This document shows positions 1 through 9,723 of a stretch of 64,000 nt of DNA, piece after piece (the stretch's first letter is position 1; the number at the start of each line of letters is the position of its first letter). The stretch is from Veronia nyctiphanis. GTDB taxonomy: Bacteria; Pseudomonadota; Gammaproteobacteria; Enterobacterales; Vibrionaceae. The stretch is taken from positions 62,001-126,000 of the forward strand of contig NZ_PEIB01000013.1 of assembly GCF_004116385.1 (NCBI RefSeq), read 5' to 3'. The notes below the pieces were generated by a model that ran no database searches, was not told where the DNA came from, and saw only the letters and a list, made by a program, of their open reading frames with translations. Made by a program: the position numbers and the translations under genes.

Positions 1-1178
1 AGTTGGAAAACCAGCATCCGGCCATCAGGGTAGAGGCTGTAGCCGTGGCTCTCCATCGGCGCTTCAAAGCGCTTTTCGATGAGGTTGTAGGCGTAAGAAA
101 TGTAGTAGCCATTTTCCGCATCGAAAAAGAAAAACAGTATGTCTTCGCCGTTCGGAGAAATGATTTTCTGGAAAAACTTCAGGTGCTCAGTCGGAAAATC
201 AAAGCGTTTGTGTTCACCGTTGGCAAGGACATAACCATTGGCATACAGCAGACCATGTTCTTCGGGCAAAGCTTTGAGGCTCTGGCCCAACGCATCGGCG
301 CGGACAACCGATTGGTTCAGCGGATTGTAAACAAAATAGCGGCTGTGCTTTTCGCGGTTAGGCTTTACGCGCAGCGCAATTAAATCGCCGATAAAGGCAT
401 AGTCGATGTGAGCGTCGGCAAGACTTTGGTGCGGATCTTCCACCTCTTCACGGTAAATACCTTTGCCGTCTGTGGTGTTATCTTCGACCTTGATGGTCAG
501 ATCGCCACCCACGCATTCGATAAACAACTTGTCGCGGATTGAGACGTGCGGGTGATCGCCCAGCACATGGTCATCACGGGTGGTTGGGGTCCACTCAATG
601 TCTTGCTGCACCGTGTTCTCAAGTGAAGCATGACCGAACGAATCGAGATACTCCACAGAGTCCGCGTTGAGCTGAAAGCGGAAGACTTTGCGGTCTTCCG
701 GCCGCATCCCTATCTGGAAGGCAATATAGAGAATGCTTTCCTGTCGAGAGATCTGCAGTAATTTAGCGTCACGGTAGTAGGTGAATAGCTCGGTGAATTC
801 GTGAACAAAACGGTTGTCACTGAGAAAGCTGCTTTCAATGGCTACCGGCTCAACCCGGAAGGTGCCGTCATTCTCGTGCAGTTGATAAAGGCCGAATACG
901 TCGTTGAGGCTGGGCGCAGCTTTCATGCCCACCTGAACATGGTAGCCAAACAGCAGTTGCTGATTCACCTGCGCCATATCGATGGGAATGCAGCGGGCGT
1001 CGGTTTGCACATTGGCTTTGCCGACCAGAGAGAGTTCCTGACCGCCGAATACCTGCTGACGTGTTTGATTGAATGTCTGGGAGAGGGATTTTAGGTGTTC
1101 GCCCTGATGTGTGAGGCGTGATTTAAGAACCTCATAAGCGCCACCCTCAGCCACAGCTTGTTGCGTTGTGTCTGACAT
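1..1178 (-). CDS. DUF3686-family ATPase (annotated elsewhere as DNA repair ATPase), N-terminal part
   Basis: The frame is open on the minus strand from an ATG at 1178 to the window edge, so only the first ~392 residues are present and the C-terminal part lies outside. The N-terminus (MSDTTQQAVAEGGAYEVLK) and the following beta-rich region match my memory of the long DUF3686 proteins annotated as ATPases involved in DNA repair. No Walker motif falls in the visible part, so ATPase activity is taken from the family and not seen. It is the third gene of a yqiJ-yqiK-ATPase operon, 56 bases after the flotillin stop. That fixed company suggests a membrane-linked role, and the DNA repair label is weakly founded. 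Confidence 0.8.
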   Translation of the reverse strand, partial: MSDTTQQAVAEGGAYEVLKSRLTHQGEHLKSLSQTFNQTRQQVFGGQELSLVGKANVQTDARCIPIDMAQVNQQLLFGYHVQVGMKAAPSLNDVFGLYQLHENDGTFRVEPVAIESSFLSDNRFVHEFTELFTYYRDAKLLQISRQESILYIAFQIGMRPEDRKVFRFQLNADSVEYLDSFGHASLENTVQQDIEWTPTTRDDHVLGDHPHVSIRDKLFIECVGGDLTIKVEDNTTDGKGIYREEVEDPHQSLADAHIDYAFIGDLIALRVKPNREKHSRYFVYNPLNQSVVRADALGQSLKALPEEHGLLYANGYVLANGEHKRFDFPTEHLKFFQKIISPNGEDILFFFFDAENGYYISYAYNLIEKRFEAPMESHGYSLYPDGRMLVFQ

Positions 1179-1192
1179 ATTTATTCCTGTTT

Positions 1193-1216
1193 ACCCCGCC
1201 TCCGATGAGGCGGGGT
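1193..1216 (-). promoter_or_regulatory. Intercistronic perfect hairpin between yqiK and the ATPase gene
   Basis: A perfect 10-bp GC-rich stem (ACCCCGCCTC / GAGGCGGGGT) with a 4-base loop lies in the 56-base gap, just upstream of the ATPase start. No T-run follows it on the minus strand, so it is not a standard terminator. An attenuator or an mRNA-stabilising element is an inference. Confidence 0.6.
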
Positions 1217-1234
1217 GCAAAAAGAGAGGTGTGG

Positions 1235-3327
1235 TTAGGCGTCCGTTTGTGGTGCTCCAGACATTGAACTTTGAATCTTCTTGAGAAGTTCAGTAGCGCC
1301 GCCTTGTGTGTTGAGTAGGCTGGCCAACGCGACATTACTCAGGTCGCTGCTTTTCAGGTCAGTATTCTCAAGGATTTCTTTTATGTCGGCTGGCAGGCTT
1401 CGATTGCCGTCCATGTATTCAGAAACCAGTGGGTTCAGCACATCAGACTCTTGGAACTTGGTGTCCATGGCGGCGGCATCCAGTACCGTGCGACGCAGCT
1501 GCTCCATGCCTTCACCACCAAACAGTTTGATGTCCGCTTTGCCCAGTGCTTCCGCAAGCGCTTTGGCATTTTCACTGACCACAGATGTCTGTGCAGTAAT
1601 ACGTGCCAGTTCCAACTCTTTGTGTTGCTGCAGCTGCATAACCCACTTGTCGTGTTCACGGGTATGCTCATCATACTGCTGCGCGGCTTCAAAGCGAGCA
1701 GTTTGAGATTCTGCTTCAGCAAGCCCTTTTGCACGCAGCGCTTGAGCTTCTGCTTCACCCGCACTTTGCAGGGTGAATGCATGCGCTTCGCCAGTTTCTT
1801 TAATAGCTTGCGCACGTTCGCGTTCAACTTCCACTTCAGCAAGGCCCGTCGCGCTGATGAGCTCTCTCTCAGCCTGTGCCATACGCTCTTTGGCCGCGGC
1901 TTCACGGTCTTTAGTGACGTATTCAGCTTCAGCAAGTTTGGTCATCACCACCTGATCGGCTTCTGCCTGACGGGTCTTCACCGCCAGATCGTTTTCAGCG
2001 CTGCGCGTTTTCACTTTCAGCTCTGCTTCATTCTCAATCAGCAGACGCTCAGAACGTTCGCGGGCTGCATCTTTTTCGGCGCGGGCTGCGACCAGTAACT
2101 CAAGTTGTGCGGCTTCTGCTGCGGCTTCTGCCTCAACCAGCTTGACGCGTTTATCACGGTTAACGCGCTCGTTAACACGCAGGTTCTCGGTCTCTTCTTC
2201 TTCGCGGGCAATCTTACGCTCAATTTCAACACGTTGAGAGCGGGTTTCAGACACGGCTTTGAGGCTTCTTCGACCGTGGTTTCTTTTTGCATTTCACGCT
2301 CGGCCACTTCCGATGCGGTTCTGACTTTCTCGGTTTCCACAGAACGATTAAGTTCTTCTTCCTGAATGGCAACCTGACGCTGGTTAGCAATGCGCGTCAT
2401 TTCCACTTCCATCTGAACACTTTCTCGCTTCTTGGAGACTTCTTCTTCGGTCTCCAGTTCTGCTAGCTGAGTCACGCGCTGGTATTCCTCGCGTTTTTCT
2501 GCCGACAGGGCGTCTTCTTGTGCTTTGATGATGTCAATTTCACGCTTGGTGCGTGCGATGCTTTCCTGCTCTTGCTTATCGAGCTGGAGTCGGTTCGCTT
2601 CTGCTTCTACGTTCTTTTTCTTGATCGTAGTGCGCTCATCCTGACGGATAGCATTGGTTTCCGTGTTCTTCTGCGCAGTAATAGCGGAGATTTTGCGGAT
2701 GCCTTCCACATCAAGGATGTTGTCCGCTTTGTGTGCGTCGAGCGAGGTCTGATCAATCTTGTCGATAACCACGTCGTAAATTTTGAATCCGTCCATTTCG
2801 CTGCCGATGACACTGACAACCGCATCTCGGAATGCGCGGCGGTTTGTTAGCAGTTCTTCAAATTCGAATTGCTTAACGGCAGTTTTCAGTGCCTCTGAGA
2901 ACTTCGGCTGGAAGTGCTCTTTCAGGCGGTCAAGGTTTGACGCTTCGTGTGCAGTGAAGAGCTTGGCAACACGGATGATGTCGTCTTCTTCGTGATTAAC
3001 ACCGATATAGAAGTCTACTTTGAGGTCGGCGCGAATGTTATCGCTGCAGTGCAGACCTTCATACTCTTCACCTTCCTGATCTTTTTGTCCGCTGCGGATC
3101 ACCGAAATTTTCTTGCGGGTGATATCCATGTACTCGTGCTGGTTGATGATAGGCCAGACGAAAGTACCAGTCAGTGAGGCGCGAGTACGGTGTAAGCCGT
3201 TAACAATCAGCGCATCACCCTCGCCACGTACTTTTTTATAACGTGAGGTGATGTATATAAGGACAAGAAGAACGACAACCACTGCGACACCTGTAAAGAT
3301 GAGGCCCGGTGAAATATCCATTTCCAT
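1235..3327 (-). CDS. yqiK: Flotillin/SPFH-domain membrane protein YqiK (one frameshift)
   Basis: This is a flotillin-like scaffold of inner-membrane microdomains. Residues ~8-28 form one transmembrane segment, followed by the SPFH/band-7 domain (to ~200) and then a very long Glu/Ala/Arg/Lys-rich coiled coil to the C-terminus. The start at 3327 has AGGAG seven bases upstream. The frame breaks near 2256: the first part runs through EREMQKETTVEEASK and the second resumes with SETRSQRVEIERKIA in the next frame. Restoring one C in a CC(T) run (plus strand) makes one protein of about 697 residues, the usual family length. It lies 24 bases after yqiJ and before the DUF3686 ATPase, the common arrangement of this system. 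The break looks like a sequencing deletion. Confidence 0.9.
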
Positions 3328-3351
3328 GATTAGCTCCTGACGAAAAATTAA

Positions 3352-3966
3352 TTATGCTTTAGCCACCCAGTATCGGGAGGTTGTTGAGTCTTTAGAGACG
3401 ATGATGACTTCATCGCCGTATTCAAGTTGGGTATCACCTTGGCGCGCGGCATCAAGTAAAAACTCGTTGCCCTCATGCAAGACCACGACTTCGCCTGCCT
3501 CATCGCATACTTTACTGCTGTGTACACGGGCTCTGAGGCCAATAAAGTCGACGTTGGCAAATGCTTTTTGTTTATCAAATAGAGGCGCTAATGGCTTAAG
3601 TAGCCACGCCGCTAAGGCAAGGGATACGTAAGCGATAACGGGGATCATGGCGATATCTAGCACCAGTTTCAGTGACCCTGATAAAGCTGATCCAGTGAAC
3701 TGGGAGAGATAAAAAGACAGCACGGTTGCCAGAAAGAAGGAGACGCAAAGTGCGACAGTCAAAGGGACTTTTGACAGTATGGGGGGCAGCAATAAGCCTG
3801 TACCCGGAATTTGGTCAAAATCAAACAGGTCAAGATCTGAGGTAAGGCCATCGACCACGTTAAATAGCTGGTCAATGATCATTAATAAGGCCAATACAGT
3901 AAATGGGACAAAGAAGATACTGATTGGGAATGAAAGTAACGCCGTAAAAAAGTCACCTAAAGCCAT
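3352..3966 (-). CDS. yqiJ: YqiJ-family membrane protein with C-terminal OB fold
   Basis: A 204-residue NfeD-related protein; E. coli YqiJ is about 209. It starts MALGDFFTALLSFPIS and has three hydrophobic segments (around 10-30, 70-95 and 110-135), then a soluble C-terminal beta domain (~145-204) with the look of an OB fold (GLRARVHSS ... GDEVIIV). A longer open frame reaches 4299, but the extra N-terminal part is low-complexity and has no homology I recognise, so I place the start at 3966. NfeD-type proteins pair with flotillins, which agrees with yqiK 24 bases downstream. Confidence 0.85.
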   Translation of the reverse strand: MALGDFFTALLSFPISIFFVPFTVLALLMIIDQLFNVVDGLTSDLDLFDFDQIPGTGLLLPPILSKVPLTVALCVSFFLATVLSFYLSQFTGSALSGSLKLVLDIAMIPVIAYVSLALAAWLLKPLAPLFDKQKAFANVDFIGLRARVHSSKVCDEAGEVVVLHEGNEFLLDAARQGDTQLEYGDEVIIVSKDSTTSRYWVAKA

Positions 3967-4154
3967 GCATATCACTCTATTTATTGGATTATTTAGAAGC
4001 TGTTTTGTTCTGGTGAGCGTGACAAAAGAGTATCTGACGGCGTTGATAGATAAAGAGGAGTCTTCGCTTCTTAGAGTCGCATCGAAAATTATTTGTCCAG
4101 AAGGAAGGGCAATGTGAGCTGGTGTCAGAGATGAAAGATGGGTTGTTAGGTTAA

Positions 4155-4178
4155 GAAAAAGCCCCGAGAGGCTTTTTC
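4155..4178 (-). terminator. Terminator after yhhL
   Basis: The stem AAAAAGCC / GGCTTTTT with a six-base loop is followed by T residues on the minus strand. It lies 15 bases past the yhhL stop and ends the rsmD-yhhL transcript. Confidence 0.75.
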
Positions 4179-4192
4179 GTAATTTCGTAGTC

Positions 4193-4459
4193 TTACTGCA
4201 TGTACTTGCGGCGAAGATCGAGCATGGCGAAGACACCGAAGGCCAGAATGGAGAACTTCTCCCACCGGCTGGCGTTAATTTTTTCGCCGTAGGCACCAAT
4301 GAACATCAGCATTTGTAGGCCGTGCATCATAAACAGGAAGGCCGCCAGAATGTAAAGCGTAATAGCAGCATTGCCTGGGAAGGGATAAAACACGTTGGCA
4401 AACAGTACAAACCACACAAATCCGAGCGCCAGTTTCGCGATTAACAGTAAAGCTTTCAT
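4193..4459 (-). CDS. yhhL: DUF1145 small membrane protein
   Basis: An 88-residue protein with about three hydrophobic segments (residues ~3-22, 30-52 and 65-80) and a basic C-terminus (LRRKYMQ). It matches the DUF1145/YhhL family, which sits next to rsmD in E. coli and in vibrios. Its start abuts the rsmD stop exactly (4459/4460), so it is translated from the same message. The molecular function is unknown for the family. Confidence 0.85.
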   Translation of the reverse strand: MKALLLIAKLALGFVWFVLFANVFYPFPGNAAITLYILAAFLFMMHGLQMLMFIGAYGEKINASRWEKFSILAFGVFAMLDLRRKYMQ

Positions 4460-5091
4460 TTATTCCTCTCTCAAATACAGCCGGAAGTTAACCTGACCCG
4501 CTGTTTTTTCCTTAATCATTGACCAGTTGTCTGGTGCAGGGATCTCGGCGAGTTCTTTTTCAGACTCGACGTAAATTAGGCTACCTTCGGCGAGCCAGCC
4601 ATTTTGTTCAAGGCGCTGGAAGACATCCTGAAGCAGGTCTTTCCTAAACGGCGGGTCAACAAACACCAGATCCTGCGGTTCACCTTGTTGCTCCAGCACC
4701 GAGAGTGCATCCTGATTCAGCACTTTAGCCTGATCGGTTTGCAAGGTGGCAAGATTTTGTGAGATCTGGGCAGCGGCTCCAGCATCCTTCTCTATTAAGG
4801 TGACGAAAGCAGCTTGTCGTGACAGGCTTCAAGGCCAAGTCCGCCGCTACCAGCAAACACATCTAAGCATTTAGCCTGATAAATGTCAGCGTTGAGCCAG
4901 TTGAACACGGTTTCCTTGATTCTGTCCGTTGTGGGGCGTAATCCCTCCACATTTTTGACCGGAAGCTTTCTACCACGCCAGCGGCCACCAATAATCCTCA
5001 CAAAACCCGGTGTACCAGCGCTGATACCTCCGCGTTTGTTTGCCGATATTTGGCGTTTTGGATTGGTGTTTTTTGAGCTACGTCTCGTCAT
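4460..5091 (-). CDS. rsmD: 16S rRNA (guanine(966)-N2)-methyltransferase RsmD (one frameshift)
   Basis: It methylates G966 of 16S rRNA in the 30S subunit using SAM. The visible parts are RIIGGRWRGRKLPV and the SAM-binding DVFAGSGGLGLEA in the first frame, and the catalytic NPPF-type motif VDPPF (FVDPPFRKDLL) in the second. The frames meet near 4824: reading TGACAAGGC instead of TGACAGGC there restores a continuous LEALSRQAAFVTLIEKDAG and a protein of about 210 residues, the normal length. It is divergent from ftsY, as in E. coli (yhhF/ftsY). The lesion is most likely a sequencing deletion. Confidence 0.92.
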
Positions 5092-5323
5092 AGATTTTTC
5101 GACCGCAAAGAAGGTGATAGAATAAGCCGCTCAGGTTATCTCATGGTGTTTTCCGTACCTCGAAGCCTGCATTTTGCATGGTCCCGCTGGCTTTGCCACG
5201 GGCTAATTGTAACGGCAGGTAAACACAGAGCATCGGCACGACGGCTTTTTTGCCGCTCGCACGTCATTTGAACAGTTAATGTATTTAACGCTGATTGTAC
5301 CAATCAAGCTTTAGGATTTGCCA

Positions 5324-6845
5324 ATGGCAGAAAAAAAGAAACGCGGATTTATGTCCTGGCTGGGCTTTGGCCGCAAGAAAGAACAAGAACCGGAAACGCA
5401 AAGCACAGAGCAGGAAACGGCGGTCGACGTTGAAACCAATACCGTCGAAACCAGTACCCCTGACACAGATACTTCTCAGCAGGCAGAAGCGTTAGCGCAG
5501 GAGCAAGCCCGCATTGAGGCTGAAGCCGCTGCACTTCGCGAGCAGGAAGAAGCTCGCAAAGAAGCCGAAGCCCGCGCTGAGGAAGAGGCGCGTCTGAAAG
5601 CGGAGGCCGAAGCCAAAGCCCGCGCTGAGGAAGAAGCACGTTTGAAAGCGGAAGCTGAAGCCAAGCTCGCGCTGAGGAAGAAGCACGTTTGAAAGCGGAG
5701 GCTGAAGCCAAAGCTCGCGCTGAGGAAGAAGCACGTTTGAAAGCGGAAGCTGAAGCCAAAGCCCGCGCCGAGGAAGAGGCTCGTCTGCAAGCAGAAGCAG
5801 AGGCAAAAGCTCTTGCCGAGGAAGAGGCTCGTTTACAAGCAGAAGCTGAAGCGCAAGCACTTGCCTCTGAGGAAGAAGCAGAACGTCAAAAAGCTGAAAA
5901 TGCTGAAAAAGAGAAGCCGAAACGTGAAGGTTTCTTTGCACGTCTTAAACGTGGTCTACAAAAGACCAAAGCCAATCTAGGTGCAGGCTTTTTTGGCCTG
6001 TTCAGTGGCAAGAAAATAGATGATGAACTCTTCGAAGAACTCGAAGAGCAACTGTTAATTGCGGACGTGGGCATGGATACCACGACCAAGATCATCGACA
6101 GTCTGACCGACAAAGCAAGTCGTCGCGAGCTGAAAGATGGCGAAGCCTTTATGGACTATTAAAGCAGGAAATGGCAGACATCCTTTCTGAAGTTGAAAAG
6201 CCGCTCAATGTTGAAACGTCTGACGGCCCGTTTGTAATCCTGATGGTGGGTGTGAACGGTGTAGGTAAAACGACCACTATCGGTAAACTCGCCAAGCAAT
6301 TCCAGCAACAGGGTAAATCCGTCATGCTGGCAGCAGGGGATACTTTCCGTGCGGCTGCTGTTGAACAGCTGCAGGTATGGGGTGAGCGAAACAATGTCCC
6401 TGTTGTGGCTCAACATACAGGAGCGGACAGTGCGTCAGTGATCTACGACACAATTGAGGCCGCAAAAGCGCGAAACGTTGATGTAGTCATTGCAGATACT
6501 GCGGGTCGTTTGCAAAACAAAGCTAACCTGATGGAAGAATTACGCAAAATTGTCCGCGTAATGAAGAAACTCGACCCTGAAGCGCCGCATGAAATCATGC
6601 TGACGATTGATGCTGGTACTGGACAGAATGCCATCAGTCAGGCACGTTTATTCAATGATATTGCGCCACTGACAGGTATCAGCCTGACCAAATTGGACGG
6701 TACGGCGAAGGGTGGTGTTATTTTTGCTGTTGCGGATCAATTTAAAATTCCACTTCGTTTTATCGGGGTGGGAGAGGGTATTGATGACCTTCGTCCATTC
6801 GCATCAGAAGAATTTATTGAGGCGTTATTCAGCAGGGAGGAATAG
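5324..6845 (+). CDS. ftsY: Signal recognition particle receptor FtsY (two frameshifts)
   Basis: This is the GTPase that docks SRP-ribosome complexes at the inner membrane, and it is essential. It has a basic, amphipathic N-terminus (MAEKKKRGFMSWLGFG), a long acidic A domain made of 16-residue repeats, then the N and G domains with GVNGVGKTTTIGKLA (P-loop), DTFRAAA, DTAGR and TKLDGTAKGG. Two single-base losses break it. At ~5663 one A is missing from an AAA inside repeat unit 2; at ~6149 one T is missing (AEAFYGLLKQEMADIL when restored). Repaired length is about 507 residues. The ATG at 5324 with AGGA upstream fits better than the in-frame TTG at 5318. It is the first gene of ftsYEX. Confidence 0.95.
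5570..5856 (+). repeat. Six tandem 48-base units in ftsY (acidic A domain)
   Basis: Six consecutive units of 48 bases encode variants of ARAEEEARLKAEAEAK. They start at 5570, 5618, 5665, 5713, 5761 and 5809; unit 2 is one base short, which is the first ftsY frameshift. Unit number is likely to vary between strains by slippage or recombination. Confidence 0.9.
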
Positions 6846-6849
6846 CAGC

Positions 6850-7506
6850 TTGATCCAGTTTCAGCAAGTCAGTAAGGCCTATCAGGGCGGAAAGCAGGCA
6901 TTGCAGAAAGTCAGCTTCCAGCTCGAAAAAGGAGAGATGGCGTTTCTGACAGGGCACTCAGGTGCGGGTAAGAGTACGTTGTTGAAGCTGCTTTGTGCCA
7001 TTGAACGTCCTAGCGATGGCACAATTTTGTTTAATGGTCATGATATCTCACGACTCCCCGGTAAAGACATCCCCTTCCTGCGCCGCAGGATTGGGATGAT
7101 TTTTCAAGACCATAAGCTGTTGATGGATCGCACTGTCTTCGACAATGTTGCACTGCCACTGCGTATAAACTTGGCAGACGAGAGTGAAGTCAAAAAGCGG
7201 GTCTCCGCAGCTCTCGACAAAGTTGACCTGCTTGATAAAGCGCTGTGTCTACCGATTCAGCTCTCTGGCGGCGAGCAGCAGCGTGTTGGTATTGCCCGTG
7301 CTGTCGTTAACCGCCCGCTAGTGCTGATTGCCGATGAACCGACAGGTAACCTTGATGCGGACTTATCCAAGCAGATTATGTCACTATTCAAGCAATTCAA
7401 TCGTATTGGCGTGACCGTGCTGATGGCCACACATGATACTTCTCTGCTGGGTAGCTACCCGGAAATCCGCCGCTTAGAGTTACAACAGGGAAGACTGCAT
7501 GGCTAA
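6850..7506 (+). CDS. ftsE: Cell division ATP-binding protein FtsE
   Basis: This is the ABC ATPase of the FtsEX complex, which couples septal-ring assembly to peptidoglycan hydrolase activation. At 218 residues it has Walker A GHSGAGKST, signature LSGGEQQR, Walker B LIADEPT and the H-loop MATHD. I choose the TTG at 6850 (LIQFQQVSKAY, equal to the E. coli MIRFEHVSKAY start): GGAGG lies nine bases upstream and the ftsY stop is five bases before it. A longer open frame reaches back into ftsY, but that part is only the shadow of ftsY. Confidence 0.95.
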   Translation: MIQFQQVSKAYQGGKQALQKVSFQLEKGEMAFLTGHSGAGKSTLLKLLCAIERPSDGTILFNGHDISRLPGKDIPFLRRRIGMIFQDHKLLMDRTVFDNVALPLRINLADESEVKKRVSAALDKVDLLDKALCLPIQLSGGEQQRVGIARAVVNRPLVLIADEPTGNLDADLSKQIMSLFKQFNRIGVTVLMATHDTSLLGSYPEIRRLELQQGRLHG

Positions 7507-8410
7507 GTTTCTTCGAACGCACATCGAGCAAAGCACGCAGGCCTTTCGTGATCTTTTTTCGAATCCGAGCAGTAATCTTCTTACGGTTCTGGTCTTGGCC
7601 GTGGCATTGAGTCTTCCAACTACCCTATTTTTGTTATCGAAAAACTTACTGGTCGTAAAGGAGCAATGGCAAGACCCAACGCAGATGACCTTATACCTCT
7701 CGCCGGGTATTTCTCAAAAGCAGGGAACTAATCTGGCTTCGGAGATCACTAATAAAGAAGGCGTGGCAAAGACTGAGCTTGTCAGCCCTGACTCGGGCTT
7801 AGCCCAACTTCGAAAAAACTCCGGTTTTGAACAAGCGATAAGTCTTCTGGAAGAAAATCCGTTACCGTCGGTCATTGTTGTTATCCCTGATGAAGGGCTA
7901 TCACCAGATCGCGTCTCTGCATTAGCGTCTTCTCTGGGATTATTGAAACAGGTTGATGAAGTTAGACTTGATCGCGACTGGCTTGAGAGGCTTCAGGCGC
8001 TAGAGAAAGTAATTCTAGCCCTGACGATGACTTTTTCTTTGCTGATGCTGGTGGGTGTCTTCCTTATAATAGGTAACACATTGAGGCTAACAGTGCTCAG
8101 CCACAAAGAAGAAATTCAGGTGATGAAGCTGGTCGGCGCGACTGACAGTTTCATACTGAGACCTTACCTCTATAAAGGGGCATGGTTTGGTTTAGCAGGC
8201 GCTGTACTGGCATGGTTTGTGACTATGATTGTCACATTCATGCTTGATAGGGCCGTTGCTACATTGGCTGCGTTGTATGACAGCAGTTTTGAGTTGGCAG
8301 GACTTCGGATTGATGAATTTCTTATCCTGATATTGTCTGCGAGTCTCATAGGACTCCTAGCAGCAAGACTGGCAACCGCGAAACATCTTAGAAACATGGA
8401 ACCGATATAA
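7499..8410 (+). CDS. ftsX: Cell division permease-like protein FtsX
   Basis: A 303-residue membrane partner of FtsE. It has the family layout: a cytoplasmic N-terminus, a first membrane helix (~28-50), a periplasmic domain (~60-165), then three further helices (~170-195, 225-250 and 270-290). The ATG overlaps the last codons of ftsE by eight bases, showing coupled translation. The gene order ftsYEX-rpoH is conserved in gammaproteobacteria. Confidence 0.95.
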   Translation: MAKFLRTHIEQSTQAFRDLFSNPSSNLLTVLVLAVALSLPTTLFLLSKNLLVVKEQWQDPTQMTLYLSPGISQKQGTNLASEITNKEGVAKTELVSPDSGLAQLRKNSGFEQAISLLEENPLPSVIVVIPDEGLSPDRVSALASSLGLLKQVDEVRLDRDWLERLQALEKVILALTMTFSLLMLVGVFLIIGNTLRLTVLSHKEEIQVMKLVGATDSFILRPYLYKGAWFGLAGAVLAWFVTMIVTFMLDRAVATLAALYDSSFELAGLRIDEFLILILSASLIGLLAARLATAKHLRNMEPI

Positions 8411-8542
8411 TAGCGGATTGCACGAGAATTCGGGCTCATAGAGAAATGAATGGGCTTGTATTCTGTACGCGAAAAGTACAATATATCGGATCACAGTGGA
8501 CGTTTTCCCCGATCCTAAGGATCGCAAATTAACGAGGTGAAG

Positions 8543-9403
8543 ATGACAACAGAAATGTACGCACTGGCCCCGATCTCTCAGGATAGCTACGACAGCTATT
8601 TGCAGAACGTGAACAGCTACTCCATGCTGTCAGCGGAAGAAGAGCGTGAACTGGCTGAGCGTCTGCATTACGAGGGTGACCTGGAGGCTGCGAAAGGCTT
8701 GATCCTGTCACACCTGCGATTTGTTGTTCATATTGCACGTGGCTATTCAGGCTACGGCTTACCCGTGTCTGATCTTATTCAGGAAGGCAACATCGGCCTG
8801 ATGAAAGCAGTCAAACGCTTCAACCCTGAAGTTGGCGTAAGACTGGTGTCTTTCGCTGTACATTGGATCAAGGCTGAAATTCACGAGTATGTGCTGCGTA
8901 ATTGGCGCATCGTAAAGGTCGCGACCACAAAAGCACAACGCAAGTTGTTCTTTAATCTTCGCAAAGCGAAGAAGCGTCTTGGTTGGTTCAACGCCGAAGA
9001 AGTTAACATGGTTGCTGAGCAACTGGGTGTTGAGGCGTCTGAAGTCCGTGAGATGGAATCAAGGCTGGCCGCTCATGATGCAGGTTTTGATGGCTATGGC
9101 GACGATGACGATAAAGACAGCGGGCCGACTGCTCCGGTCTTTTATCTCGAAGACAAATCGTCTGACTTGGCAGATAATGTAGAAGCGCAAAACTGGGAAG
9201 CGCATGCTAACCAGCGCCTTGCCCAAGCGATAGCAGGCCTTGACGAGAGAAGTCAGCATATTGTTCGTTCGCGTTGGTTGGATGAAAACAAATCGACGCT
9301 ACAGGAGCTTGCCGAGCACTATCAGGTCTCTGCTGAACGTATTCGTCAACTTGAAAAGAACGCGATGAAAAAGCTAAAAGAAGCAGTAGGTGATGACCTC
9401 TGA
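8543..9403 (+). CDS. rpoH: RNA polymerase sigma-32 (heat shock) factor RpoH
   Basis: A 286-residue alternative sigma factor for heat-shock promoters. Region 2 is clear ([19 protein letters not shown], then [21 protein letters not shown]), followed by the sigma-32-specific RpoH box ([17 protein letters not shown]) and region 4.2 ([17 protein letters not shown]). The ATG at 8543 ([12 protein letters not shown]) has GAGG six bases upstream; an in-frame GTG at 8537 is less likely. The 132-base leader after ftsX must hold its promoters and, as in E. coli, may control translation by temperature, but I did not demonstrate such a structure. Confidence 0.96.
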   Translation: MTTEMYALAPISQDSYDSYLQNVNSYSMLSAEEERELAERLHYEGDLEAAKGLILSHLRFVVHIARGYSGYGLPVSDLIQEGNIGLMKAVKRFNPEVGVRLVSFAVHWIKAEIHEYVLRNWRIVKVATTKAQRKLFFNLRKAKKRLGWFNAEEVNMVAEQLGVEASEVREMESRLAAHDAGFDGYGDDDDKDSGPTAPVFYLEDKSSDLADNVEAQNWEAHANQRLAQAIAGLDERSQHIVRSRWLDENKSTLQELAEHYQVSAERIRQLEKNAMKKLKEAVGDDL

Positions 9404-9420
9404 GACTGTTTAGCATAGTG

Positions 9421-9449
9421 AAAAAAACCGGCGCTCAGCCGGTTTTTTT
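9421..9449 (+). terminator. rpoH terminator
   Basis: The perfect stem ACCGGC / GCCGGT with loop GCTCA is flanked by seven A and seven T residues, 18 bases after the rpoH stop. The A/T symmetry would let it work in both directions. Confidence 0.9.
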
Positions 9450-9505
9450 GTGCCTGTGATCCAAGAATATACATAGATTATTGATAGTTATTCACAGGTT
9501 ATCAA

Positions 9506-9533
9506 TGGATCAACACTAGATATAGTGGATCCA
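9506..9533. other. Stem-loop in the rpoH-glpE gap
   Basis: TGGATC-AA-CACTA pairs with TAGTGGATCCA: an 11-bp stem with a two-base bulge and a short loop, in the 270-base non-coding gap before glpE. There is no T-run. It may be a regulatory structure or a protein site; its role is unknown. Nothing else in the gap is recognisable. Confidence 0.45.
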
Positions 9534-9723
9534 ATGTGGAGATCCTACCTTATCAACGCAATTCACAGGATTTTCCACAGCTGGATGGATTTTGTACTGC
9601 TGTGAATCTCGCTTACGTATTGGCAAGAGAAAAACTCATGTAGAATAAGGGATAATGCTTGCCCTTTGCTCTAGGTAGTATGGGGCTGTTATGAGTAAAC
9701 CCTTGTTTGGAGTGGAACAACCT

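Noticed and set aside
3967-4299. N-terminal extension of YqiJ
   Set aside because: The added ~110 residues are low-complexity with no homology and would cover the terminator of the preceding gene; the family start is at 3966.
5349-5941. Long open frames antisense to the ftsY repeat region
   Set aside because: They arise from the GAG/GCT-rich repeats read backwards (Leu/Ser/Phe-rich products) and have no start signal.
8456-8484. Promoter-like TTGTAT / TACAAT before rpoH
   Set aside because: The spacing is only 15 bases, so the match is not good enough to annotate.
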